Source: Puniceicoccales bacterium Verruco_01 (GTDB lineage: Bacteria > Verrucomicrobiota > Verrucomicrobiia > Opitutales > Oceanipulchritudinaceae). Taken from it: DNA of 64,000 nucleotides. This document shows, in pieces, positions 36,134-44,527 of the stretch (positions within the stretch are counted from its first letter, which is position 1; each line of letters starts with the position of its first letter). Made by a program: the position numbers and the translations under genes. The DNA is taken from positions 1 to 64,000 of the forward strand of contig LVBV01000031.1 in NCBI GenBank assembly GCA_001604565.1. The letters run 5' to 3'. Under the pieces are notes generated by a model. It did not search any database. It was given only the letters and a program-made list of their open reading frames with translations, and was not told the origin of the DNA.

Positions 36134-36901
36134 TCACAGTCTTCCGATGCGGGAGAAGTCGAGGAGGCCGTGGCTGATCGTGCCGTCGGCCATGCAGGCC
36201 TGATCCGTGCGAGCATGCGGGTTCGGAATCGGCTCCCCGGAATGGAAATCGAAATGGCAGACGCCGTTTTCCATGGTGAAGAGCCCCTGCGGCTCCATCG
36301 CCGAGGGCAACGTTTCCTCGGTCGGTGTCGTGGCGGTGACCCTCTCGGGATAATTCAGGTTGTGCACCACGTAGGGCTCGACCGGCGTTTCCATGAGCAT
36401 CGCCGCGTAGCGGGCGGCGTGTGCGGCGGCGGCACGGATGTCGCCCTCCACCTCCGACGGAACGCTCTTGTTCTCCTTGTGGAGGATCTGGAAAAACTTC
36501 TGCGGCACCTTCTGCGAGGCGGCGAGCGCCCGGCACTTCCACACCGCGCCCTCGATCGCAGCGCCGAGGGTGCCGGAGGAAAGGATGAAGGGGATGCCCG
36601 CGTTGTAACCGATGTTGATGCCGCTCACCACGATGTCGGGACGCCGCCCGGCAAGCAGATGCTGCATCGCGATGTTCACGCAGTCGCAGGGCGTGCCGTC
36701 GATGGAAAAGGCGCGACATCCGGCCACGGTGCATTCCGCAACCTCCACCGGTCTGCGGCGGGACATCGCCCGGCCAATCCAGCTTTGCTCGCACTTCGGC
36801 GCGGCCACGAGCACCTCGAAGTGTTCCGAGAGCGCCTCGGCAAGGACCCGCAGGTAGAAGCTCCCGATGCCGTCGTCGTTGCTTAAAAGGGCCAGCGGCA
36901 T
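36134..36901 (-). CDS. surE: 5'/3'-nucleotidase SurE
   Basis: A 255-residue SurE-fold phosphatase. The metal site is formed by the start LLSNDDGIGS (Asp-Asp), the Ser in the SWIGRAMS region and Asn in SGINIGYNAG; the pattern GTLGAAIEG is the family active-site follow-up. SurE dephosphorylates nucleoside monophosphates and is linked to stationary-phase survival. It is 3 bp downstream of the 36905 gene on the same strand and clearly cotranscribed with it. Confidence 0.93.
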   Translation of the reverse strand: MPLALLSNDDGIGSFYLRVLAEALSEHFEVLVAAPKCEQSWIGRAMSRRRPVEVAECTVAGCRAFSIDGTPCDCVNIAMQHLLAGRRPDIVVSGINIGYNAGIPFILSSGTLGAAIEGAVWKCRALAASQKVPQKFFQILHKENKSVPSEVEGDIRAAAAHAARYAAMLMETPVEPYVVHNLNYPERVTATTPTEETLPSAMEPQGLFTMENGVCHFDFHSGEPIPNPHARTDQACMADGTISHGLLDFSRIGRL

Positions 36902-36904
36902 CGG

Positions 36905-37366
36905 CTAGTATCCCTTCTTCTGAATGATCTTCTGAAGCTCGCTTTGGAAATCCTGGATGTCTTCCGGGGCGGGCCGGTAGCCCTTGTCCACTCCTTCGAG
37001 ACCGAGGCGCCCCATCTGGTCGAGATACCACTTGGCCTTCACCCCGTCCGAGAAGGTGACGGCGCCGCTCATGAGGGTTCCCGGACGGTTGATGAGGTCG
37101 GCCTCCACCTGCACGGCTCCGGCGACCTCCATCTCCTCGGCCTCACCCTCCCCGGGGAGGGCTTCCTCCACGGCGGGCTCCTCCTTCTTTTCCGGCGCGG
37201 GCTTCTTGCCGAGCTCGATGCCGTAGTCGTCCAGAAGGAAACGCAGATCCATGTAGGTGAGGCGAAGGTTCAACTCCGCCTCCAAGTTTTTCTGGATGGT
37301 GGAAAGACTTTCTCCCTGCGCCGCCCAAACGCGCAACGCCTCCAATTGCTTGCTGTCGAGTTTCAT
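36905..37366 (-). CDS. Conserved hypothetical protein upstream of surE
   Basis: A 153-residue protein that I cannot name. The N-terminal 50 residues (LDSKQLEALRVWAAQGESLSTIQKNLEAELNLRLTYMDLRFLLDDYG) resemble a small HTH-like helical domain. A Pro/Glu-rich acidic linker (about 55-85) leads to a C-terminal part with GTLMSGAVTFSDGVKAKWYLDQMGRLGLEG, which reads like a compact beta structure. No signal or membrane segment. It starts the two-gene surE operon. A regulatory or partner role is only inferred from linkage. Confidence 0.8.
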   Translation of the reverse strand: MKLDSKQLEALRVWAAQGESLSTIQKNLEAELNLRLTYMDLRFLLDDYGIELGKKPAPEKKEEPAVEEALPGEGEAEEMEVAGAVQVEADLINRPGTLMSGAVTFSDGVKAKWYLDQMGRLGLEGVDKGYRPAPEDIQDFQSELQKIIQKKGY

Positions 37367-37387
37367 GCTTTGCCACGATACTCGCGT

Positions 37388-37603
37388 CGGGATGCGTCCC
37401 GGTCAAGGCAAGGCTGGAACTGCGATGTGTGTGTACAAAAGGAAAGGCCCGGCTGTAACCCCGAAAAAAAATGCCGGGCCCTTCCTAGCAGTGCATATCC
37501 CGGATCCGGGATATGAAGAAGAGGCGTTGAGGCCCCCTCTTCGGCGGATTTCATGCACCGTCCGTGCCAGTCGCCCCCCTGTCAAAACGATTGCTCGTTT
37601 TTT
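37388..37603. other. Hairpin cluster with terminator-like end, possible small RNA
   Basis: Within the 378-bp gap upstream of the 37745 regulator there are successive hairpins: cggga/tcccg (37388-37401), a 14-bp stem with one mismatch, aggaaaggcccggc against gccgggcccttcct (37440-37486), a perfect 22-bp palindrome with half-site catatcccgga (37494-37515), and gaagagg/cctcttc (37518-37542). A stem aaaacga/tcgtttt followed by thymidines (37584-37603) could terminate a plus-strand transcript. No coding frame of note. A structured RNA is possible; strand is uncertain. Confidence 0.4.
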
Positions 37604-37744
37604 CTTCCCGCGGAGGAATTTACGGTCCGAACCCGCCGCCGAAAGGCCCGTCCTGCACGATTCCGGCAGGGCGCCTGCGCATTTCCGATCATCCTCTCTT
37701 TGGCGCTTGCAACAGGGCAAATTCTGCCTAGGTATTTTGAAGGC

Positions 37745-39154
37745 ATGTCTTTTGAAAAGATACTCGTTCTCGACGACGAAGCCATCGTCTGCCGGACGTT
37801 GCAGAGCATCCTGCGCAAGCGTCGCTACAATGTGGCGAGCGCCGGGACGATCGCCGAGGCGGAGCGTGTGCTCGCGGCGGACCACTTCGACATGCTCTTC
37901 ATGGACCTGCGGCTGCCCGACGGCGACGGCATCGGCCTGTTGGAGCGCGTGGCCAAGCAGCCGGAGGCTCCCTTCATCGTGGTGATGACCGGGTACGCAA
38001 CGGTGGAGTCGGCGGTGGAATGCATGCGCCTGGGCGCCTTCGACTACATCATCAAACCCTTCTCGAACAGTCAGATCGAGATCACGGTGAGCAAGGCCGA
38101 ACAGTACCGGCACATCCTGAACGTCGCCCGCTTCTTCACCAAGGAGGACACGACCGAAAACGAGCTGATCGGCGAGAGCTCCGCGATGAAGAAGGTGCGC
38201 GAACTCATCGCCCGCGTAGCGCCGACACAGGCCACCGTCCTCATTCAGGGCGACAGCGGCACCGGTAAGGAATTGATCGCGAGCGCCATCCACAACCAGA
38301 GCCCGCGCTCCGCCGCGCCCTTCATCAAGGTGAATTGCGCCGCCATCAGCGAGACGCTCATGGAGAGCGAGTTCTTCGGTCACGAGAAGGGCGCCTTCAC
38401 CGGGGCGACAGCCCGGCGAGAGGGCCGCTTCGAGCTCGCGGACGGCGGCACGATCCTATTGGACGAAATCAGCGAGATCTCGCAGGGACTTCAGGCAAAG
38501 CTCCTGCGCGTCCTTCAGGAGAACGAATTTGAAAGGGTCGGCGGAAACACGACGATCCACGTCGATGTGCGCGTCATCGCCACGACGAACCGCAACCTCG
38601 CCAAGAGTGTCGAGAAGGGCTTCTTCCGCGAGGATTTGTATTACCGCCTGAACGTCTTTCCGATCCACAACCCCTCGCTGCGGGAGCGTCTTGGCGACAT
38701 CCCCATCCTCGCGCGCGCCTTCGTGGAGAGGGCGGGACGCAAGCACGGCGTGAAGGTGAAGGGGCTTTCCGCGGCGTCGATGCAGTGCCTTCTGGCCCAC
38801 AGCTGGCCAGGAAATGTGCGTGAACTCCAGAACATGATCGAAAAGGCGGTGATCCTGACCGGCGAGGGGCGTCTCATCGAGCCCGCGGCGCTGGGCCTCG
38901 CCCCATCGGACAACCCCGCGGGCGACACGGCGAAGGCCCCCTCCCCGATCATCCTTTCCGACGAGATCGTGCCGCTGGAGGAGATCGAAAAGGCCTGCAT
39001 CCTGAACGCCCTGCGCGTCCACAAGGGGAACCGCACCCATGCGGCGAAGGCCCTCGGGATTGCGCTGCGCACCATGCGCAACCGCATCGCGGAATTCCGC
39101 GCAGCGGGCGTGCCGGTGCCGGAGGCGGAGGGCGGCGAGGAATCGCTGGCTTGA
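37745..39154 (+). CDS. NtrC-family sigma-54-dependent response regulator (canonical)
   Basis: A 469-residue activator. Receiver 1-120 with Asp54 in LFMDLRLPDGDG, Thr and Lys (IIKPF) in place. The AAA+ domain has Walker A GDSGTGKE, the canonical GAFTGA loop, Walker B GGTILLDEISE and R-finger region, and the C-terminal Fis-type HTH is RTHAAKALGIALRTMRNRI. All three regulator proteins in this window differ at the sigma-54 contact loop; this one is standard. No histidine kinase is adjacent, so it is an orphan. It lies 31 bp before a methyltransferase gene on the same strand. Confidence 0.93.
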   Translation: MSFEKILVLDDEAIVCRTLQSILRKRRYNVASAGTIAEAERVLAADHFDMLFMDLRLPDGDGIGLLERVAKQPEAPFIVVMTGYATVESAVECMRLGAFDYIIKPFSNSQIEITVSKAEQYRHILNVARFFTKEDTTENELIGESSAMKKVRELIARVAPTQATVLIQGDSGTGKELIASAIHNQSPRSAAPFIKVNCAAISETLMESEFFGHEKGAFTGATARREGRFELADGGTILLDEISEISQGLQAKLLRVLQENEFERVGGNTTIHVDVRVIATTNRNLAKSVEKGFFREDLYYRLNVFPIHNPSLRERLGDIPILARAFVERAGRKHGVKVKGLSAASMQCLLAHSWPGNVRELQNMIEKAVILTGEGRLIEPAALGLAPSDNPAGDTAKAPSPIILSDEIVPLEEIEKACILNALRVHKGNRTHAAKALGIALRTMRNRIAEFRAAGVPVPEAEGGEESLA

Positions 39155-39185
39155 TTTCGGGCGGCGTCCTTGTCCATAGTTCCGG

Positions 39186-39971
39186 ATGGGCGATTTTGAA
39201 AAACACGTTTCTTCGGAATACCTCAAAAAGTCCGCCGGATGGCACGCGGAGGTGAAGAGGGAGAGCTACGCGCACATGAATCTCGGCGCGGCGCGGAGCG
39301 TCCTAGACGCTGGCTGCGGCCCGGGCCTCGATCTTGTCCCGATGGCGGAACGGATGCCCGAAGACGGCCTTGTGACGGGTCTCGACCTTTCGCCCGACAT
39401 GCTGAAGGTGGCCGAGGAAATCCTTGCGGAGAGCCCGGCGGGGAAAAAGTGCCGTCTGGCCCGGGGTTCGGTTCTTGCGATGCCTTTTGCGGAGGCGAGC
39501 TTCGACGCGGTGCGCGCGGAGCGGCTCTTTCAGGTGCTGCCGCAGGATTCCTGCCCTCCGGCTGCGGTTTTCGCGGAGCTCTGCCGCGTGTTAAGGCCCG
39601 GCGGCAGGCTCGTCCTCGTCGATGTGGACTGGGCGACGGTGTCGGTGGATTTTCCGGATCTTGACCTCGAACGGAAGCTTCTGCGCTTCTTCGGCGACGT
39701 GTGCCGCCCCAACGGCTACGCGGCGCGGCAGTTTCGCGGCTGGCTCGCGCGGGCTGGCTTCACGGACCTGCGCGTGCACTCCTTTCCGCAGTTCATGGAA
39801 AGCGCCACGGACTGCCCCATCGTCGGCTGGCTCGCCGAGGAGGCGAAGAAGCGCGGCGTCGCGACGGACGCGGAGATCGACCGCTGGACTGGCACGCTGG
39901 CAGGCCTCGCGGCGAAGAAGCAGATGTTCGCCTCGGTCAACATGCTCGTCGTCTCCGGCACGAAGGCATAG
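39186..39971 (+). CDS. SAM-dependent methyltransferase (UbiE-like group)
   Basis: A 261-residue class I methyltransferase. Motif I is VLDAGCGPGLDLVPMAERMP, strand-2 acid GLDLSPDMLKVAEE, then ARGSVLAMPFAEASFDAVRAERLFQVLP and VLRPGGRLVLVDVDW. It resembles the ubiquinone/menaquinone and small-molecule type-11 methyltransferases. Substrate unknown. It follows the regulator at 37745 and precedes the Nif3-like gene by 41 bp, so these may be cotranscribed. Confidence 0.88.
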   Translation: MGDFEKHVSSEYLKKSAGWHAEVKRESYAHMNLGAARSVLDAGCGPGLDLVPMAERMPEDGLVTGLDLSPDMLKVAEEILAESPAGKKCRLARGSVLAMPFAEASFDAVRAERLFQVLPQDSCPPAAVFAELCRVLRPGGRLVLVDVDWATVSVDFPDLDLERKLLRFFGDVCRPNGYAARQFRGWLARAGFTDLRVHSFPQFMESATDCPIVGWLAEEAKKRGVATDAEIDRWTGTLAGLAAKKQMFASVNMLVVSGTKA

Positions 39972-40012
39972 CCCCTGCTTGAACCGGCGTCCCGCTTCCG
40001 TATGATGGGGTC

Positions 40013-40765
40013 ATGGCCGAGCTTGCCGAGATTGTCGCGTATTGTCAGGAGCGCCTGAACGTGGAGGCGATCCGCGACTTCAAGGGGGCGGAAAACGGAC
40101 TTCAGGTGGGTAGTTCCGGGCGCGTGACGAGAATCGCGGCGGTGGTGGATGCGGGGCTGGCCCCCTTCCGCGAAGCGGCGGCGCGCGGCGCGGACCTGAT
40201 CCTTTGCCACCACGGTCTTTACTGGGAGCCGCCCTTCCCCATCGTGGGCCCCTCGCGCGAGAAGCTGAAGGTGCTGCTCGAAAACGACATCGCCCTCTAC
40301 TCCGCGCATCTGCCCCTCGACGCACACCGGGAGCTTGGCAACGCCGCGCAGATCGCCGCAAAACTCGGGCTGGCGATCGAAAAGTGGGACCTTGAATACG
40401 AAGGGACGGCGATGGCGCCCATCTGCCCGTGGAAGGCCTCGCGCGAGGCTCTTAAGGAAAAATTGGCCCCCCACTTCCCGCACCTGAGGGAAATCGCCTT
40501 CGGCAGCGCCTCGCCGGAAAAACTCTGCATCGTGAGCGGCAGCGGGAACCTCGTCCTGCCGGAGCTGGCGCGGCTCGGCATCGACACCCTCGTCACGGGC
40601 GAACTCAAACAGTCGAACTTCAATCAGGCGCAGGAACTGGGCATGAACGTCTTCCTCTGCGGCCATTACGACACCGAGACCTTCGGCGTCAAAGCCCTCG
40701 CGGCGGAACTTTCCGCGAAATTCGGCGTGCCGTGGGAGTTCCTCGCCACCGGCTGCCCCTTGTAA
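40013..40765 (+). CDS. Nif3-like dinuclear metal-centre protein
   Basis: A 250-residue Nif3/YbgI family protein (GTP cyclohydrolase type 2-like). The family metal site is built from LILCHHGLYW (two histidines), the acidic stretch IALYSAHLPLDAH and the C-terminal CGHYDTE region. The N-terminal phrase NGLQVGSSGRVTRIAAVVDAG is typical. Members form toroidal hexamers; their cellular substrate is unsettled. It is 1 bp from the following exonuclease gene and thus in the same operon. Confidence 0.9.
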   Translation: MAELAEIVAYCQERLNVEAIRDFKGAENGLQVGSSGRVTRIAAVVDAGLAPFREAAARGADLILCHHGLYWEPPFPIVGPSREKLKVLLENDIALYSAHLPLDAHRELGNAAQIAAKLGLAIEKWDLEYEGTAMAPICPWKASREALKEKLAPHFPHLREIAFGSASPEKLCIVSGSGNLVLPELARLGIDTLVTGELKQSNFNQAQELGMNVFLCGHYDTETFGVKALAAELSAKFGVPWEFLATGCPL

Positions 40766-40766
40766 C

Positions 40767-41429
40767 ATGGCCCCTCCCGCGCACTGGAACCGGACGCCGA
40801 TCCACGCGATCGACTTCGAGGGCAGCCTCGCCGGGGGCGTCGTGGAATACGGCGTGGCAACGCTCATCGAGGGGAAAATCGCCGCCGCACGCACGCGCAT
40901 CTGCCACAGCACGGCGCCGATCCGCCCAAGAGAAAGCGACGTGCACGGCCTGACGGAAAGGGACACGGCATGCGCTGCACCCTTCACCGACGAGCGCGAA
41001 CTCTTCTTTACTCTGCGCGAATCCGGCCCCTTCTGCGCACACAACGCCGCCTTCGAGAACCGCCTGATCGCGGACGAATGGCCGGTGCCGAGGCCCTCGC
41101 CGAATCCACTCTCCGGGGCGACGCAGCCGACGTGGGGTCCGTGGGTCGATACGCTACGCCTGTACGAGGCGATCTATCCCGGTCTTCCCGACCGCTCTCT
41201 TGCGGCGCTCGTGGAAGTCTTTTCGCTTCAGAGGGAGCTGGACGCGGCGGCGGCCACCTTCTGCCCTCCGGCAAGGCGGCGCTACCACTGTGCCCTGTAT
41301 GACGCGATCGCCTGCGCGCTTCTCCTGGCACGCCTCGGGACTCTTCCCGGTTACGAGGCACTTTCCATCGGGTGGCTCCTGGCCAAGAGCGGCGGACCCG
41401 ACTCCGCGCAGGGGGAACTCTTCCGGTAG
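40767..41429 (+). CDS. DnaQ-like 3'-5' exonuclease
   Basis: A 220-residue DEDD exonuclease. ExoI motif is HAIDFEGS (Asp and Glu), ExoII is FCAHNAAFENRLI, and ExoIII is RRYHCALYDAIACALLL, giving the DEDDh set with a histidine. It probably trims DNA or RNA 3' ends; the exact role (proofreading, repair or RNA turnover) cannot be decided. It overlaps closely with the Nif3-like gene upstream. The stop lies 11 bp before the first palindrome of the efflux permease control region. Confidence 0.85.
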   Translation: MAPPAHWNRTPIHAIDFEGSLAGGVVEYGVATLIEGKIAAARTRICHSTAPIRPRESDVHGLTERDTACAAPFTDERELFFTLRESGPFCAHNAAFENRLIADEWPVPRPSPNPLSGATQPTWGPWVDTLRLYEAIYPGLPDRSLAALVEVFSLQRELDAAAATFCPPARRRYHCALYDAIACALLLARLGTLPGYEALSIGWLLAKSGGPDSAQGELFR

Positions 41430-41439
41430 AGGCCCTGCA

Positions 41440-41452
41440 TCTCAATGTGAGA
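41440..41452. promoter_or_regulatory. Enhancer palindrome 1 upstream of efflux permease
   Basis: A perfect palindrome tctcaatgtgaga of the form TCTCA-N3-TGAGA. It is the first of two related sites 21 bp apart, and the same motif occurs as a pair upstream of the convergent adaptor operon (48396-48430). I infer binding by the NtrC-type activator encoded at 49756. Confidence 0.65.
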
Positions 41453-41460
41453 ATCCAACG

Positions 41461-41473
41461 TCTCAATTTGAGG
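41461..41473. promoter_or_regulatory. Enhancer palindrome 2 upstream of efflux permease
   Basis: tctcaatttgagg, a near-perfect copy of the TCTCA-N3-TGAGA motif, on the same helical face as the first site (21 bp start to start). It lies 91 bp upstream of the -24 element. Confidence 0.65.
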
Positions 41474-41550
41474 CAGAATCGCATGACGCGGACCTCCCGC
41501 CGCGCGGGGTCCTTTCCACAAGCTACCGGATAATAGCGTCTTGCAGCCAC

Positions 41551-41567
41551 AGGCACAGAATCTGATT
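41551..41567 (+). promoter_or_regulatory. Sigma-54-like promoter of efflux permease
   Basis: aggcacagaatctgatt: GGCAC matches the -24 element and TG falls at the correct -12 spacing, although the canonical GC there is TGA. The GG lies 43 bp before the permease start; the equivalent site at 48303-48319 is 41 bp before its start. The paired palindromes are 80-110 bp upstream, as expected for enhancer-dependent promoters. Confidence 0.5.
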
Positions 41568-41594
41568 CATTGGCTGTAAACCGATCGCATCCAC

Positions 41595-44021
41595 ATGAAA
41601 CGCCTTCTCGGAACCCTGCTCTTTTCACTCCGGCTCTCCCTCAAGAGCCCGATGAACACGATTCTCTGCATCGCGGTGCTGGCCTGCGGCATCGCCCTGG
41701 CCACGACCACGTACAAGCTTTACGACATGGTCTTCGCCAGCACCGTGCCCTACGAGAATTCCGAGAACATGGTGATGATCCAGCGCCGGGCCAAGAACGG
41801 CAATCTGGACAACACCTGGCCGATGCTATCGCTGCGGATGTTCCTGGAAAGGCAGGACATTTTCGAGGACATCATCCTCTACGTTCCCGAGGGCGCTTCC
41901 CTCAAGCACGGCGAACAGGGTGCGCTGGCAAACGTCATGTACACCAAGCCGAATTTCACCAAACTGGCGCAGGTGTATCCGTTCATGGGACGCAGCATCA
42001 CCGAGGAGGACTGCAACTCCGCAAACGGGAGCGTGGCCGTCATCGCCTACGACATCTGGCGCGACATGTACGGCTCCGACCCCGATGTCGTCGGCAAAAC
42101 GATCCTCTCCGACGGCATCGTGCGGACGATCGTCGGCGTGATGCCGGAGCACTTCGACGGACCCTTCCCGATGACGCGCGTGCAGATCTGGCTGCCCCTG
42201 AATCTCGACACGATCAAGGACGACACCGGATGGGTGACCTTTTCGAGCATGATCGGCATCGCGAAAAAGGACATTTCCCGCAAGAAGGCGGAAAGCCGCG
42301 CTGCGGAAATCATGGCGGACATCATCAAGACCTACCCGCAGGAAAACGACGGCATCGCGACGGTGGGACTGCGTTACTACAACGACAAGTTCACCGACGA
42401 CAACAGCGCCAAAATCCTGAGCGCGGTCTTCATCTGCGGGTTCCTCGTCCTCTTCATGTCCTGCGGGATCGTCTCGGGCCTTCTCACGGCACGGTATTCG
42501 ACGCGTTCGCAGGAGATCGCCGTCCGCAGCGCGCTCGGCGCCTCGCGATTGCAGATCGTGGGACAGATGATCGTGGAGTTCCTCGCCATCTCCATCCCGT
42601 CGGTGATCCTCGGGTTCCTCCTTTCCCACTGGTTCGACGTGGCGGTGATGCAGTCTTTTCTCGACCGCTTCCAAATTCCGGACTTCATGCTGCACCGCGA
42701 TTCCACACGCATGACGGTGTTTGTCGTGGCGATCCTGTGTTTCGTGTCGCTGGTCTCCACCGTGATGCCGGCGCTCCGGGCCTCGAAGACGGACCTTTCC
42801 AGCGTCCTGCACGAATCCACGCGCACGGGCTCGTCGCTGCGTGTGACGAAGATGTCGAACTTCCTCATCACCTGGCAGGTGGCGACGGCGTGCGTGGTCA
42901 TGGCGGGCGGCGCGATCGTCGGCTACTTCATCTACGATTACCGTAACTTCAACAATCTCATCAATCCGGATGACTACTTCGTGGCCCGCATCGCCTTCAA
43001 CGCGAAAGATCACAGCTACAAGGCCCGCGTGAACCTGACCGACGAGATCGTCCGCCGGATCCGTCAGAATCCGGGCGTGGTCAACGCCTGCCTTTCCAAC
43101 GAGTTCTTCTACGGAAATCAGGCCGCGGGCGGCGAAAGGCACATCTGGCTCGACGGGGACGACTACGCCACCGAGTTCGACGCACCGATCGCCGTGAACC
43201 GCATCGTCTCCCCGGGTTACATGGAGACGATGAACATCCCGATCCTTCAGGGACGTGACTTCACCAGTTCCGACGACTCCTCCCATCCCGTGGTCATCGT
43301 GACGCAGGGTTTCGCGATGGAACGTTTCGGCACCCTCGACGTTCTGGGCCGACGCTTCCGCATGGGCCGAAACGACGTCTGGCTCACCATCGTGGGCCTC
43401 GTACCCGAGGTGTACAATCCGAAAAACGACCCGACTTCCCACAACGGGTTCTTCCGACCCTTCGCGCTGGAGCCTTGGGACGACATCTTCATCTTCGTCC
43501 GCGGAAGGCTTCCCTTCGAACAGATGCACCGCCTCGTGACCGACGCCGTGGAACGGACCGACACGAAGATCTGCATCTCCCGATTCTTCACCTATAACGA
43601 CGCCCGCGCCTTCAACGGGCCGGAAACCTTCATGAGCTTCATCCTCGCGCTCTTTGTCACCTTCTCGATCTGCACGCTTCTCATGACGGCGGGAGGCCTC
43701 TACGGCATCATCAGCTTCTCGACGAACATGCGCCGCACGGAAATGGGAATCCGGCTGGCCCTCGGCGCCAAACCGATGGGACTGGTGCTTCTCATGACCC
43801 GCAAGGGACTTCTCTTTGTGGCGATCGGTCTGGCCCTGGGGGCCTTCGGCTCCTTCTTTTTGCGGAGTGCCCTCATCGGCACCTTCGGCACCTCTAGCGA
43901 GGCTCCGTGGACCTATGCGGCGTGCGCGCTGGTGCTTCTTTCCATCGCTGGAATCTCGATTTTCCTGCCCGCCTTCAGCGCGGCGCGGTGCGACCCGGCA
44001 CGGGCCCTGAAAGACGAGTGA
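41595..44021 (+). CDS. MacB-like ABC efflux permease (unlinked orientation)
   Basis: An 808-residue permease with duplicated architecture but no prefix domain: an N-terminal helix (about 18-42), a MacB-type periplasmic domain, an FtsX block of helices about 275-400, an internal helix (about 435-455), a second periplasmic domain, and a terminal FtsX block (about 680-800, GGLYGIISFSTNMRRTEMGIRLALGA). It has no ATPase of its own and converges on the operon that encodes ATPase, adaptor and TolC-like channel. I infer it is the membrane component of that efflux pump, under the same enhancer-dependent control. Confidence 0.9.
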   Translation: MKRLLGTLLFSLRLSLKSPMNTILCIAVLACGIALATTTYKLYDMVFASTVPYENSENMVMIQRRAKNGNLDNTWPMLSLRMFLERQDIFEDIILYVPEGASLKHGEQGALANVMYTKPNFTKLAQVYPFMGRSITEEDCNSANGSVAVIAYDIWRDMYGSDPDVVGKTILSDGIVRTIVGVMPEHFDGPFPMTRVQIWLPLNLDTIKDDTGWVTFSSMIGIAKKDISRKKAESRAAEIMADIIKTYPQENDGIATVGLRYYNDKFTDDNSAKILSAVFICGFLVLFMSCGIVSGLLTARYSTRSQEIAVRSALGASRLQIVGQMIVEFLAISIPSVILGFLLSHWFDVAVMQSFLDRFQIPDFMLHRDSTRMTVFVVAILCFVSLVSTVMPALRASKTDLSSVLHESTRTGSSLRVTKMSNFLITWQVATACVVMAGGAIVGYFIYDYRNFNNLINPDDYFVARIAFNAKDHSYKARVNLTDEIVRRIRQNPGVVNACLSNEFFYGNQAAGGERHIWLDGDDYATEFDAPIAVNRIVSPGYMETMNIPILQGRDFTSSDDSSHPVVIVTQGFAMERFGTLDVLGRRFRMGRNDVWLTIVGLVPEVYNPKNDPTSHNGFFRPFALEPWDDIFIFVRGRLPFEQMHRLVTDAVERTDTKICISRFFTYNDARAFNGPETFMSFILALFVTFSICTLLMTAGGLYGIISFSTNMRRTEMGIRLALGAKPMGLVLLMTRKGLLFVAIGLALGAFGSFFLRSALIGTFGTSSEAPWTYAACALVLLSIAGISIFLPAFSAARCDPARALKDE

Positions 44022-44051
44022 GTCAGGCCCGGCGGGAAACACCCGCTGCAA

Positions 44052-44090
44052 GGTCGTTCTCCGAAAACAGGGAGAACCGGACGAACGACC
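44052..44090 (+). repeat. Hairpin downstream of permease gene
   Basis: An 8-bp perfect outer stem ggtcgttc/gaacgacc (44052-44059, 44083-44090) encloses a further ttctcc/ggagaa pairing. It precedes the terminator and may add to mRNA 3' stability. Confidence 0.55.
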
Positions 44091-44099
44091 GAAGAAACG

Positions 44100-44134
44100 C
44101 CCCGGGCGCGGAGTCATCCACGTCCGGGGTTTTT
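44100..44134 (+). terminator. Rho-independent terminator of efflux permease
   Basis: Stem ccccgggcg/cgtccgggg (one G-U pair) with a 12-nt loop, followed by five thymidines. Confidence 0.88.
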
Positions 44135-44473
44135 CATACCCGCTTACGGAGTCTAGGTCACGCTGCCCGCTCTTGGTAGTTTCCAGCTCCGATCCCTGCC
44201 GGGTTTTGGACTCCCCCGGTCGCCCCTGGCAAAAACCCCGGGAAACCTTCCTCCTTCCGCTCCGTTGATCCGACTTTGCGCCGATCCGCCGGAAACGGGT
44301 CGATGTCCATGCCTTCCCCTCCCCGTGGAATCCCGGAATGACGCCATGCCGGAGTGCGGCCCGGCATCACTCCGTTCGGGACTTCGACTCCGCTTTCTGG
44401 CGCCACAGGGCACTCCGGCTAGGAAGCCGCGGGCTCCATTTGATCCGGTGGCGGACGCAGGTCACTCCCGTAC
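44135..44473. other. Intergenic region without an identified gene
   Basis: About 340 bp between the two convergent terminators. Minus-strand frames of about 80 codons exist (44158-44406) but lack a start context or recognisable domain. Several short inverted repeats of ccggagtg/cactccgg type are present. I see no established feature; a decayed gene or repeat is possible. Confidence 0.4.
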
Positions 44474-44499
44474 AAAAAAAGGCACCCCAACGGGCGCCT
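44474..44499 (-). terminator. Rho-independent terminator of the efflux operon
   Basis: On the minus strand, aggcgccc/gggtgcct with a 4-nt loop is followed by seven thymidines, about 30 bp past the TolC-like stop codon. Confidence 0.9.
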
Positions 44500-44527
44500 C
44501 AACAATCCCACCCACACAAGGGGGGGG

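Noticed and set aside
41541-41545. ttgca at 41541 as a sigma-54 -12 element
   Set aside because: The expected -24 GG position has no match; the aggcac element at 41551 has the right spacing relative to its own downstream TG and to the start codon.
41826-44117. 763-codon minus-strand frame opposite the efflux permease
   Set aside because: The plus-strand permease shows the FtsX/MacB pattern throughout; the minus frame is His/Asp/Arg-rich without motifs.
44158-44406. 82-codon minus-strand frame between the two terminators
   Set aside because: No start context, no ribosome binding site, no recognisable domain, and it lies between two opposing terminators.
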